DNA from: a virus | Reading direction: 5' to 3' (one strand) | Length of the DNA stretch: 64,000 nt | IMG/VR virus record: IMGVR_UViG_3300032322_001562 | Span: 1-64,000 of that record | Part shown: one piece after another, positions 52,860-61,046 of the stretch | Layout of the letters: each line of letters begins with the position of its first letter | Numbering within the stretch: position 1 is the stretch's first letter | Notes under the pieces: model-generated | What the model was told of the DNA's origin: nothing | Database searches by the model: none | Seen by the model: only the letters and a program-made list of their open reading frames with translations | Program-made: the position numbers and the translations under genes

Positions 52860-53228
52860 TTAGTCCTCTACTTTTAGATTATCTTTTGATTCGTATTCAG
52901 AAGAAGTAATAATTTTCTCAGAGTGGTCTTTCAAGACGTCTAGGGTTAGCTCATCCTTGTCGTAAAGCTTGATGGCCTTGTGCTCGTTTTCATAGTCATC
53001 GAAGTTATAGTCTTCGGTGATTGTTAGGGGGTCAGTGTCCCAGTCGAGCTGATATACATCGTGCTTGGAAAGACGGTCAAAAATCCCCGCCTCCTCCTTG
53101 TCGGTAATCTGCCAGTCGTTGTCTGCACGGACCGACATTCCTAGAGGAAACCAGCAAATAACAGAGTCAATTGACTCAGTTTCGGGGTCTACGTAGAACC
53201 AGACATCGACGATGCTGCTTTTTGCCAT
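52860..53228 (-). CDS. Acidic hypothetical protein
   Basis: 122 residues, very acidic. VWFYVDPETESIDSVICWFPLGMSVRADNDW at the N-terminus, then a run of Asp/Glu-rich sequence (DPLTITEDYNFDDYENEHKAIKLYDKDELTLDVLKDHSEKI). No family is recognised. Its stop TAA and GAGGA serve as ribosome site for the polyprotein gene. A GTGTAAAAT element lies 48 bases before its ATG. Confidence 0.5.
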   Translation of the reverse strand: MAKSSIVDVWFYVDPETESIDSVICWFPLGMSVRADNDWQITDKEEAGIFDRLSKHDVYQLDWDTDPLTITEDYNFDDYENEHKAIKLYDKDELTLDVLKDHSEKIITSSEYESKDNLKVED

Positions 53229-53275
53229 TTATTACTCTCTAACCGTAAAATAGACCAGGGACGTGGCTATTTTCT

Positions 53276-53284
53276 ATTTTACAC
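53276..53284 (-). promoter_or_regulatory. GTGTAAAAT element upstream of 53228 gene
   Basis: Minus-strand GTGTAAAAT in a 75-base gap, 48 bases before the ATG at 53228. The same gap has CCGTAAAATAGACC on the plus strand (53243-53256), which matches the + strand elements at 912 and 15831 although no rightward gene follows. Confidence 0.35.
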
Positions 53285-53303
53285 TGATTTTTGTGTTGTT
53301 GTT

Positions 53304-53492
53304 CTATTGACCGTATAATTCTCTGTATACGATTTCCGAAGTAGCTTCTGGCACTTGGAAAATTAGCTGGTCGAGCTCTTCGTCGGACAGCTGAGACAGG
53401 TCCACTTCAATTTCTTTGGGCTCTCGCTCCCCTGAAAAGTCCTCGACATAATATAAAACCTTGGTTTCGTGCTTTCTTTCGGGCTTTTGCAT
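53304..53492 (-). CDS. Small acidic protein
   Basis: 62 residues: MQKPERKHETKVLYYVEDFSG...IEVDLSQLSDEELDQLIFQVPEATSEIVYRELYG. One short strand then an acidic helix; not recognised. Overlaps the upstream gene by one base. Probably a small morphogenesis factor by context only. Confidence 0.5.
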   Translation of the reverse strand: MQKPERKHETKVLYYVEDFSGEREPKEIEVDLSQLSDEELDQLIFQVPEATSEIVYRELYGQ

Positions 53493-53791
53493 TACTGCTC
53501 CTCCCTTTCTTCCACCCTGGCCAAAAACTTAATAAATTCCTCGGAAAATTCGTCTTCTTTAGCCAAAGGAACGCTTTTCATAATGTAAGAGATCTCGTCA
53601 TAAATCCGAGTCTCGAACTCCTCGGAAGTAGCGATGTATTCAGGAAACTTAATCCAGTTTGCATCCGGATCCCAGGTTTTACCGTCCTTGCTGAAAAAGT
53701 CATAGGGCTTTGCCATAGATCCCAGGTAGCCAAACCTACGAGAGTATTCGACGTATCGGGGGTCTATTTGGTTCTCTAGTTCTTCTGCCAT
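53492..53791 (-). CDS. Small hypothetical protein
   Basis: 99 residues. Aromatic and acidic: VEYSRRFGYLGSMAKPYDFFSKDGKTWDPDANWIKFPEYIATSEEFE then DEISYIMKSVPLAKEDEFSEEFIKFLARVEE. No recognisable motif. Begins three bases after the zincin/ART stop and is translationally coupled to the next small gene. Confidence 0.5.
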   Translation of the reverse strand: MAEELENQIDPRYVEYSRRFGYLGSMAKPYDFFSKDGKTWDPDANWIKFPEYIATSEEFETRIYDEISYIMKSVPLAKEDEFSEEFIKFLARVEEREEQ

Positions 53792-53794
53792 ATG

Positions 53795-55909
53795 CTACTG
53801 TCCTTGAACTCCTGGTGGAACCATCATATCAACCATACTTCTATCTAGAACAATTACGTAACTTTCAGAAGGGTTTCTAACTAACTCTAGACCTTGATAT
53901 CCTAGCATACCTGCAAGAATAGACAAGTTATATTCGCTAGAGGCTACAAGTCCCAGCTTTGCTTTTAGAAGCTTAATTTCTTTTTCAAGTTCCAGACCCT
54001 CTAGGTCAGGGTCAATTTCATTAAGAACTATCTCTTTAATTAAAGTCTCGTTTAGCTCTCTATTGAACTTGTCTAGATTAAAACTTCCGTTGTTTTGGGC
54101 GGAGTAAATGTTTCCTTCAGTGCTCCAGCTATTTTCAAAGTGAACAAAAACTTTTGCATCTGGCTTTACTCTCATTTTGGCGGTAGTTCCATAGCCCCTA
54201 GCAGTGGCCTGACTGGTAGATGCATACTGACCGTCGCCATAAATTCCATATCCATACCATGGCATATCAGCTGTTCTAAATTGATTGTGCTTATTCCAAG
54301 CTTCGGCATCAGACCTATCTGAGATTCCTCGGTAGATAGTGTATTTATCATTTGCAATACTGGCTACTGTAGTTGGCTTTTTGTCTGCAAACCCAAAAAT
54401 TCTTGCTAGCTTATGAGCACGTGCGGCCCCATATTTTCCAGTTTTGTCATATTCGACACTTTCTGGGCCATTATATTCTGGAACAACGCCGTTTTGATCG
54501 TCAGCAAAAATACCATCCAAGAATTTAAAGAAGGTGTCTTTATATTGAGAGTAATTGTCTCGCCACTTTTTATTAATCTGAGCCCTAGTAAGTCCTTTAG
54601 AGGATAATAGCTCCATAAACTCTGGAGAAGCATTTCCTGTGATTAAATATTTGGCATATTGTTCTGCAAAGCTTTCAGAGACACTCTCGTCCCCGTAAAG
54701 GCTGGTTCCACTCTGAGAAACATTGAACTTCTTGAAGTCTTCCTCCAGACTCTTTCTTCCAGAAGACTTTCCGTCTCCCCAAAGCTTATACATCTGAAGG
54801 TGTCCGCTTTCGTGGACAATTAGGTGTTTGTAGGCAAGGTCCTTTGTGGTTATGTCAGTGGAGAAGAAGTCGGAAGGTCTGTCAGGCCTATTCAGCATGG
54901 CCTCTATCTTCTCGGGGAACAGGTAGATTCCATTACCACCTAGGAATGTAAATGCTACTTCGTCTCCACCAAGTTCAGACGTTACTGCTTTTGGAGCTGC
55001 ATTTGAAGCTTCAGAAAGAACGTTTAAGGAGATCCTGTCTTTGTTAAATCTAAATGCTCTTGCTGCGGCAATACCTGCCTTAATCTGGGCAGCGTCGACT
55101 TCATTTACGATGGGGGTTAGAACGCCATCGGTGCGCTTTCCGTCCATGTATATGTTGATTTCAGCATTATCAGTGTTAGACGAAACTCTGATAAATGATT
55201 TGGTTGGATCGCTGCTTCTTTCTCGAAGGATGGAAGCAACTTTTCTACTAGCTCTGTAGGTAGCTTCTTTATCGTGAGCGCCCTGAACTAAAAACTCGTC
55301 CTTAAATTCCTTGAAAAGCCTATCGCTCAGAGCAACGGCTCCTTCAACATCCCAATCAGAGCCAAGAGCTCTAACAATCGCATCAATTCTTGGCATTTTA
55401 GTTCTATACTCTGTGGCAGCATCCGCTCTAAGCTCGTTTGCTGTTTTAGGTCTAGACCCTGTCCGCTTCTTGTTGTGGAAGAAGCCTCTTACAAGCGCAA
55501 GGCCTCTAGTGTCGAGGAATCTGTCAGCTTTTACTAAATTATCTAGGACCGCTGGATTGTACTCTTCGGTAGAAGACAGGCTGTCATAATCCAGCTGAAG
55601 CAAATCTCTAAGAGCTTTTGCATATGCCGTCTGGTCGCCGCTGCCGCGTGCGTCTCTGACCGCCGATATTTTAGCTTCGAACTCGTCTAGGTCAGCGTTT
55701 GCAGAGATGTTATTGAAAAGCTCTGTTTCAATAGCTTTTAGGTCGTCCCAGCTGGGATCGATAGGAGTTGTACGAGGACGGCCAGGACCGCGCTTTAAAT
55801 CTCTTAGCTTTGAAAGATCGAAGTTTTTTCCTTCAAGACTTTTAGCTACTCGAGGCTTTGGGGCTGAATCCGGTCCCTCGTTGGAAGGGCCAGAGACAGC
55901 CCTATCTAT
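53795..55909 (-). CDS. Zincin plus ADP-ribosyltransferase-like extension, reached by -1 frameshift
   Basis: 704 residues when read from the slip site (55909). The first conventional start is TTG 55603, but the 102 codons before it are open and encode coherent sequence (IDRAVSGPSNEG, PGRPRTTPIDPSWDDLKAIE) with no start codon. HLIVHESGHLQMYKLWG (fusion residue about 1262) is a zinc metalloprotease HExxH, with a downstream E in DESVSESFAEQ. YTIYRGISDRS (about 1425), GQYASTSQATARGYG (about 1465) and a C-terminal GYQGLELV...YVIVLDRS follow the R/STS/closing-strand plan of ADP-ribosyltransferases in phage MuF-type proteins. The final catalytic Glu is not certain. Probably virion-borne and delivered with DNA. 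Confidence 0.7.
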   Translation of the reverse strand: MDRAVSGPSNEGPDSAPKPRVAKSLEGKNFDLSKLRDLKRGPGRPRTTPIDPSWDDLKAIETELFNNISANADLDEFEAKISAVRDARGSGDQTAYAKALRDLLQLDYDSLSSTEEYNPAVLDNLVKADRFLDTRGLALVRGFFHNKKRTGSRPKTANELRADAATEYRTKMPRIDAIVRALGSDWDVEGAVALSDRLFKEFKDEFLVQGAHDKEATYRASRKVASILRERSSDPTKSFIRVSSNTDNAEINIYMDGKRTDGVLTPIVNEVDAAQIKAGIAAARAFRFNKDRISLNVLSEASNAAPKAVTSELGGDEVAFTFLGGNGIYLFPEKIEAMLNRPDRPSDFFSTDITTKDLAYKHLIVHESGHLQMYKLWGDGKSSGRKSLEEDFKKFNVSQSGTSLYGDESVSESFAEQYAKYLITGNASPEFMELLSSKGLTRAQINKKWRDNYSQYKDTFFKFLDGIFADDQNGVVPEYNGPESVEYDKTGKYGAARAHKLARIFGFADKKPTTVASIANDKYTIYRGISDRSDAEAWNKHNQFRTADMPWYGYGIYGDGQYASTSQATARGYGTTAKMRVKPDAKVFVHFENSWSTEGNIYSAQNNGSFNLDKFNRELNETLIKEIVLNEIDPDLEGLELEKEIKLLKAKLGLVASSEYNLSILAGMLGYQGLELVRNPSESYVIVLDRSMVDMMVPPGVQGQ

Positions 55910-55915
55910 TTTGGG
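55886..55915 (-). promoter_or_regulatory. Candidate programmed -1 frameshift site CCCAAAA-UAG
   Basis: Zero-frame codons GTC CCA AAA TAG contain the in-phase slippery heptamer C CCA AAA (55909-55915) abutting the stop codon. Five bases on, AGGGC/GCCCT arms (55899-55903 with 55886-55890), extendable by a G-U pair, form a short hairpin. The -1 frame is open back to 55962 and forward to 53795. Confidence 0.7.
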
Positions 55916-58614
55916 ACGCGGTTTGCCCCTAGCGGAACTAGCTCTAGCTGTTCGTCGCCTTGGTCATCTAGCCAAACAACGGCCCAGGCTTCGGTTCCAT
56001 CTTCTGGATCAGTAACAATCTGAGCCTCTACAAAAGTTCCAAGTCTGTCACCGTCTTCGTCTGGCCAAACATCCCCGGCCTCGAAGTCTTGAATGTTTCC
56101 TGGAGCTTCTACATCGGCCTCGGCCTCTTCTGCCTGTTCTTGTCCAGATACTCCCTGAGTTCCAATGTATGGAGCAGCCGCGTCTTGGTCTGCGGTACTT
56201 CCTACTTGGTCATCTTCTAGGTCTTGGTTTTCATCGTCCTGCCTTGCTTCGTCTCCGAAGTCGAAGGAGAATCCGCGCAAGTCACGAAGCTCTTGTCCTT
56301 CTACATTTCTCTTGTAGTCGGTTAGGTCTGAATCCTTGTCGTGTAGGTTTAGATCGTTGTCTAGTTCGTCGCCAAGAATATCCATCTTGGTTGAGCGCAA
56401 TAGACCGATTTGGTTGTCGCCAAACCTGACATAAACAGCGTCGTCGTAGCCGTCTCTGTTTGGCTCGCGTAGTCCGATGACAGTTCCAATAGACCATTCG
56501 CCAACATTGTTCCAGTAGCGAATCTTGTCGCCCTTTTGAACAATTGTCTTTCCATCCTTGGAAGCAAATGGCCTGCGAGCAATGTCTCTTAAATCGAAGC
56601 TTTCAGAAAGGATCTTCTTCTCTAGATTGTTTGCAAGTGGAGCAACTTTTCTACCTAGAGGGGTTCCATTAAACCTGGACTTGATTCCATCCCTAAGAGT
56701 GTTGATAAGAAGGTTTCTCGACTCTTCGGTATCTGGTAGACGTCCAAGAAGCTGAACCATTCTGGCTTCAAAGGTAGTAAGGTCGTCCTGTTCGATTGCT
56801 TCCCAGGCTGAACCGACAAAGCTTTGTAGCTTGGTACCGCGTGCCTGTCCAGACTTGTTGTACTTTTCTGCACGACCTTCAAGATACTTCTGCACCACTT
56901 CCTCTGGAGTAAGCAGCTTAAATGAAGTTTTGTTTAAGTCATCTAGAGTTACTTCCGAGCCAGCAGACTTCTTGCCGCGGAAATATCTAATTCTGTCAGC
57001 AAGAGTCTTGTCGGAACCGAAATAGTTTAGGGTGTCTCTAGTAGGGGGCTGCTTTCCTGGCATAGTTTTACCAAGGATGTGGTCGCGGAATACGTAAACA
57101 CCATTCTTGTCTCCATAGATTCCAGCGAAGGAGTCTTTGTAGTCGAAGTGGTAGAAAGTCTGGACGTTGCCATTTGAATCGGTGAACTTGTAGCGCTCAA
57201 TGTATTGGTTTCCGTGGGTCTTAGCGACTGCTACCTCGTATTTATAGGACTTACCATCGTTATCGGTAAAGTCACCACGCTCAAGGATAATGTTCCCAGC
57301 CTGGTCAACTTTTGCCTGAGGATTGTTTTCCAAAAGTGCGTTGTAAATCGCGTTGGGATCTTCAATCTTTTTACGACCAGCGCCAAATACAGGACGTCCG
57401 GTATCTGGATCAATAAGTTGCTGAATTGGAACATTCTGCATCTGCTCGAGAGGAGTTGTATTTGGCGCGATATCTGAGCCGTCGTCTTCTCTTCCCTTTG
57501 GAATTGTTGGAAGCTCTTTTGGCTTAGAAGCCGGAGTCTTTGGCTTAGCTGCTGGCTTAGACACAGGCTTGGGAGCTGCTGGCGCAGCTGTGTCTACGTC
57601 ATCTGTAGCTGGCGCTTGTGCTGGTGCTGGAGCAGGAGCTAAAGTAACTACTGGCTTCTTCTTAAACTTGCTTTTGTCGGGGGAAACTAGAACTTCAAGA
57701 CCCTCGTCGGGGTTAACATCAAAAGTTTTTCTTACGCCATTTTCATTCTCAAGATCTACTTCAAGAACTTGCCCCTGAGATCCTGGCTTTTGTCTAATTC
57801 CTCTAACAATGGCTTCTGTTGATTTTAACTTTAGAACATCACCATCTGCTAGCTGAATAGCAGTTTTCTTTTTGGTGGCTGCAGAGGGGGCCTTTGCAGC
57901 GTCTACCAATCTCTCTACGTCTGGTGCATCTCCTCCGTAAGCAATGTCTGCAATAACGTCCTCTACAGCTGAATCAACTGGGTCTTGCGGAGCCAGCTGA
58001 TCACGTGAGCTGGCATCAAAATCGTCTGGATTAATTCCAGATTCTCTTAGAAGCTCTTTTGCTTCTTCTCTGTCTAGAGATTCAAAACCACCGGGAAGTT
58101 CTGCAATAGGAGAATTCTTTCTACCATCCTCTTCGGCTGCTCGCTCTTCTGGGGTGAGCTCTCCTCTAATCAGACGCTCGTCATTAGCGGTGATGTCGGT
58201 TCTAGTCTTTTCAATATCTTCAATTGTTGGAATGTCTTGGTCAGTAAGAGTTCTTGTATTTCCAAAAATATCTGTTGATTCTAGAGAGATTCCTTTTTCT
58301 TCCAAAAAGCTTTCTGGAAGCTGCGCCTTTACAGTGGAGTCGAGTAGGTGAGAGTCAATTTCATAAACTCCATCAAACATTCCCCTTTTGTTTCTAACTA
58401 CAACTCTTGCCTTACCTGGGACACCGGTTGGGCCTACATAGTTACCAGTCAGTCCGACTCGGCGGTTTCCTTTACCACGAAGGATAGCTAAAACGGTGGC
58501 GCCCATCTCGATCCAACGGCCGCCTCGGTCTCGGGGCTGAATTCTCCAGAAACCCTTGTTTGCACCATCGTTGAGACCGATTGCAGCGGTAATTACCGTT
58601 TGCTGATTTTCCAT
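55906..58614 (-). CDS. Large head-associated protein (zero-frame product, 902 residues)
   Basis: Modular: an N-terminal strand-rich domain (about 15-80, KGFWRIQPRDRGGRWIEMGATVLAILRGKGNRRVG). An acidic helical stretch follows, with a first small barrel (about 250-310, IQLADGDVLKLKSTEAIVRGIRQKPG). Then comes a Pro/Ala/Lys linker (about 320-370, PAPAPAPAQAPA), an alpha/beta domain (about 385-640, YIERYKFTDSNGNVQTFYHFDYKD), two further SH3-like barrels (about 690-745, KGDKIRYWNNVGEWSIGTVIGLRE; about 845-900, EAWAVVWLDDQGDEQLELV), and acidic spacers. No family is named. It lies between head genes and has a GGGTAAAAT element 36 bases before its ATG. Part of the product should carry the frameshifted zincin/ART extension. 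Confidence 0.7.
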   Translation of the reverse strand: MENQQTVITAAIGLNDGANKGFWRIQPRDRGGRWIEMGATVLAILRGKGNRRVGLTGNYVGPTGVPGKARVVVRNKRGMFDGVYEIDSHLLDSTVKAQLPESFLEEKGISLESTDIFGNTRTLTDQDIPTIEDIEKTRTDITANDERLIRGELTPEERAAEEDGRKNSPIAELPGGFESLDREEAKELLRESGINPDDFDASSRDQLAPQDPVDSAVEDVIADIAYGGDAPDVERLVDAAKAPSAATKKKTAIQLADGDVLKLKSTEAIVRGIRQKPGSQGQVLEVDLENENGVRKTFDVNPDEGLEVLVSPDKSKFKKKPVVTLAPAPAPAQAPATDDVDTAAPAAPKPVSKPAAKPKTPASKPKELPTIPKGREDDGSDIAPNTTPLEQMQNVPIQQLIDPDTGRPVFGAGRKKIEDPNAIYNALLENNPQAKVDQAGNIILERGDFTDNDGKSYKYEVAVAKTHGNQYIERYKFTDSNGNVQTFYHFDYKDSFAGIYGDKNGVYVFRDHILGKTMPGKQPPTRDTLNYFGSDKTLADRIRYFRGKKSAGSEVTLDDLNKTSFKLLTPEEVVQKYLEGRAEKYNKSGQARGTKLQSFVGSAWEAIEQDDLTTFEARMVQLLGRLPDTEESRNLLINTLRDGIKSRFNGTPLGRKVAPLANNLEKKILSESFDLRDIARRPFASKDGKTIVQKGDKIRYWNNVGEWSIGTVIGLREPNRDGYDDAVYVRFGDNQIGLLRSTKMDILGDELDNDLNLHDKDSDLTDYKRNVEGQELRDLRGFSFDFGDEARQDDENQDLEDDQVGSTADQDAAAPYIGTQGVSGQEQAEEAEADVEAPGNIQDFEAGDVWPDEDGDRLGTFVEAQIVTDPEDGTEAWAVVWLDDQGDEQLELVPLGANRVPK

Positions 58615-58649
58615 GAAGTATCCTCTGTAAAAGGTGAAAACTACCTACA

Positions 58650-58658
58650 ATTTTACCC
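58650..58658 (-). promoter_or_regulatory. GGGTAAAAT element upstream of the 902-residue gene
   Basis: Minus-strand ATTAGGGTAAAAT lies 36 bases before the ATG at 58614. The 13-mer is identical to the one at 15827-15839 on the plus strand, the best-conserved pair of the recurrent element. Confidence 0.5.
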
Positions 58659-58677
58659 TAATGATTGACAGAGTTAG

Positions 58678-59175
58678 TTAGGCAGTGAGAGCTTTCTCCA
58701 GCAAAAACATAGTCTGGTCTGAAAGCTGTCCTCGCTTAGCCATCAATATCAATCTGGTGTTGGCATGAAGCAGGGTTACCTCATCAACATCAGGAGACAG
58801 AGATGCAACAATTGCATCTCTAGCCTTTTCGGAAACCTCCGGGGCTCCCGCTAGCCACTCGGCTAGGTTCTCTCTGTCCTGGCTCTCCGAATATGGGTGA
58901 CCAGACGAAAGAAGTGCAGTATATCGAGAGTTGAACTCTAGCTCATCTGTAACATTAAAAGCAGTGGTTGCGTACTCGGCGAAGCTTTGGACGTCGTAGC
59001 GAATGGCATCGGCCCTTTCGTCGTCCTCCAGGTATGAGTAGTAGTTGCAGGCCTGCTGAGCAACCTCGACAGCAGTGGCTGCTGTGATATGCCTAGATTC
59101 TCCAACCTTGGAATTGTAGTAGCTAATGGTATCTGCTAGCTCATCTGGAGATATGAATTGGTCCCAAGTATTCAC
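58678..59175 (-). CDS. Hypothetical head-operon protein
   Basis: 165 residues, almost entirely helical: DQFISPDELADTISYYNSKVG, ATAVEVAQQACNYYSYLEDDERADAIRYDVQSFAEYAT, ENLAEWLAGAPEVSEKARDAIVASLSPDVDEVTLLHANTRLILMAKRG. Not recognised. The start overlaps the stop of the Cys-rich gene, and the gene ends before a promoter-like gap, closing the terminase-portal transcription unit. Confidence 0.5.
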   Translation of the reverse strand: MNTWDQFISPDELADTISYYNSKVGESRHITAATAVEVAQQACNYYSYLEDDERADAIRYDVQSFAEYATTAFNVTDELEFNSRYTALLSSGHPYSESQDRENLAEWLAGAPEVSEKARDAIVASLSPDVDEVTLLHANTRLILMAKRGQLSDQTMFLLEKALTA

Positions 59176-60590
59176 TACTCGTCCTCTTTCTTAGGAAGTA
59201 AATCTGCGTCAGGGCTATCATACAAGTTCATGGCTAGCTCAGAAGCTCTTTCAAATGGATCCATTCCCATCTCTAGAGCCCTATTCCAAGATGCTCTGAT
59301 GCTAGGAATAATTTCATAGCTCAGGTCGGAATATTCGGCTAGAGAGAAAATGGCGTGCTCATCAGAAACGTATTCTTCCCTAGGCAAAATTCTTACAGTA
59401 GACGCTTCCTTTATGGCTGAGTCAATCATGTAGCCAGCGGCGGCTAGGGACGAAGCGTTTCGCTTGCTTGATTTAGGGTGGCTTGCTGGAAGCAGGTCAT
59501 TGTCTGTGGTGTACTTAGAGTTCTTTGGACGACCAGTTCGTAGCAAGTGTAGATAAGCATTTACTCTTGCCATAGCCCATGAGTTGCGGTTCTGGTCTGG
59601 ACGGTGGGAAGTAGAGAACGCTCCAGCTCCACGGCGGTAAACAGCCTTAAGAGTTCTAAGAGAGGTCTTACGACCGTCTTTGGCCTTTTCGTTATGCTTT
59701 TTAACTTTCTCGGAAAGAGACTTTTCTACTTTCTTAGAGAAAGAGATTCCTTTACCAGTTGCAGCAGAGCCCTTCTTGTTTTTCTTCGAGCCAAAGATGC
59801 GATCCTTTTTAGGGGCTGGCTTTGAGCCTGCGGTAGCAGTCACCGACTCTTCGGACTCTTCCGTAACAGGTCCACCTGCAGCCCAAGCGTTGCAGGTACG
59901 CTTAGAAGCGCACTTGAAGTCGAGGGCATTGCAGTAGCCAAGCTCTCCCGCTTCGATGGAGCCTTCAGCTTCCTGGTTGCCTAAGCCAATACCTTCTTCA
60001 AGGCACTCAAGCATCTTAGGAGTACGAACAAAGAAAATGCAATTGCCGCAGCGGGCAGACTTAGCTTCGCGCACAGTTGTGTTCCAACGCTCTGCCTTGT
60101 CTTGCCAAAAAACATCGTTAGGAAGTGCTGGATTTAGTGGACCGTAACCAACATTGTCGATGGCATTCTGTCGATTTTCTAAGTTAAGTTGGATGTCCTG
60201 AGTTGCGGGAGGGCACTTGCCACCGTAGCCACCAACGTCGGCCGTAACAGCGCCGTCTGGAAGGATTGCAAAGCGGCAGAGGCCGCCCTCCTCAGTCTCG
60301 GCGTGAATAATCTTGCAGCCGTTAGGAGCTTCCCAGAAAACGCAGTTGCCGCACTTAACACCGATTGCTGCATTCTCTGCATTCTTTTCTGCAGAGTCGT
60401 AGCCAGCCCAAACGCCAGTATTGTCTGCGTTGAACTTACCATACTTTTCAACTACTTCGATAAGAGCTTCTGCAAGCTCGCGCTCTTCGTCAATTAGAAT
60501 GGCAGCGCTCACTGGCTCTTCTACTTTGTCGTAGTCTAGAATTTCTGCAGGTGCACTGGCACCTCCGGATGCGTTAAGTTGCTCAGACAT
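59175..60590 (-). CDS. Cys-cluster head-associated protein
   Basis: 471 residues. Two Cys clusters: VKCGNCVFWEAPNGCKII...GLCRFAILPDG (about 78-110) and ARCGNCIFFVRTP...GYCNALDFKCASKRTCNAW (about 178-235). CxxC...C...C spacing in each suggests metal binding or an iron-sulfur cluster similar to small high-potential iron-sulfur proteins. A basic module (about 280-345, SLSEKVKKHNEKAKDGRKTSLRTLKAVYRRGAGAFS...WAMARVNAYLHLL) resembles the Arg/Lys-rich modules in the 1728-residue polyprotein. Lies between the Dps-like and hypothetical genes. Structural role inferred. Confidence 0.55.
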   Translation of the reverse strand: MSEQLNASGGASAPAEILDYDKVEEPVSAAILIDEERELAEALIEVVEKYGKFNADNTGVWAGYDSAEKNAENAAIGVKCGNCVFWEAPNGCKIIHAETEEGGLCRFAILPDGAVTADVGGYGGKCPPATQDIQLNLENRQNAIDNVGYGPLNPALPNDVFWQDKAERWNTTVREAKSARCGNCIFFVRTPKMLECLEEGIGLGNQEAEGSIEAGELGYCNALDFKCASKRTCNAWAAGGPVTEESEESVTATAGSKPAPKKDRIFGSKKNKKGSAATGKGISFSKKVEKSLSEKVKKHNEKAKDGRKTSLRTLKAVYRRGAGAFSTSHRPDQNRNSWAMARVNAYLHLLRTGRPKNSKYTTDNDLLPASHPKSSKRNASSLAAAGYMIDSAIKEASTVRILPREEYVSDEHAIFSLAEYSDLSYEIIPSIRASWNRALEMGMDPFERASELAMNLYDSPDADLLPKKEDE

Positions 60591-61045
60591 TAGCGGATAC
60601 CGAGAAATGCCTTAATCTGCCAGTTCCACTTCTTGTGGGTGTCAATGCGACCAGCTAGAAAGTCCATGAGACCCTGCTCGTTGCACTTCTCTGCCTCAGT
60701 AAATGCATCGTAGTAGCAGTCAATGAGAGCCTGGTTGACATTTAGAACCGAGTTTAGAAGCTCTGGAACATTTGCTCCGTCGTAGCGTGGCTCCTTAATA
60801 GTTGACATCTCGACGAAGTCAGTTAGCAAATATGGAGCTGCGTATCCAACCTTGAGAATGTTTTCTGCTAGTGGGTCGATAGCCCCGTCAACGTCTTCGT
60901 ATAGTTTTCCGAAAAAGTCGTGCATCTCTGCGAAGTCGCCACCTAGTACGTTCCAGTGATATCCCTGGTAGACGAATTTGGCAGTTACTACATCAGAAAG
61001 CAGCTTTGCTAGCTTAGCTGCTAGCTCTGGATTTGGGCCATGCAT
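60590..61045 (-). CDS. Dps-like ferritin-fold protein
   Basis: 151 residues, the normal length for Dps. FVYQGYHWNVLGGDFAEMHDFFGKLYEDVDGAIDPLAENI (about 24-63) has the His-Trp-Asn, Asp/His and Asp...Ala-Glu arrangement of the inter-subunit ferroxidase site, and the four-helix periodicity continues to the C-terminus. In cells Dps stores iron and shields DNA from oxidants. Here it lies between portal and head genes, two bases after the portal stop, so it may be packaged or protect the phage genome. One of the few enzymes in the head cluster. Confidence 0.85.
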   Translation of the reverse strand: MHGPNPELAAKLAKLLSDVVTAKFVYQGYHWNVLGGDFAEMHDFFGKLYEDVDGAIDPLAENILKVGYAAPYLLTDFVEMSTIKEPRYDGANVPELLNSVLNVNQALIDCYYDAFTEAEKCNEQGLMDFLAGRIDTHKKWNWQIKAFLGIR

Positions 61046-61046
61046 G

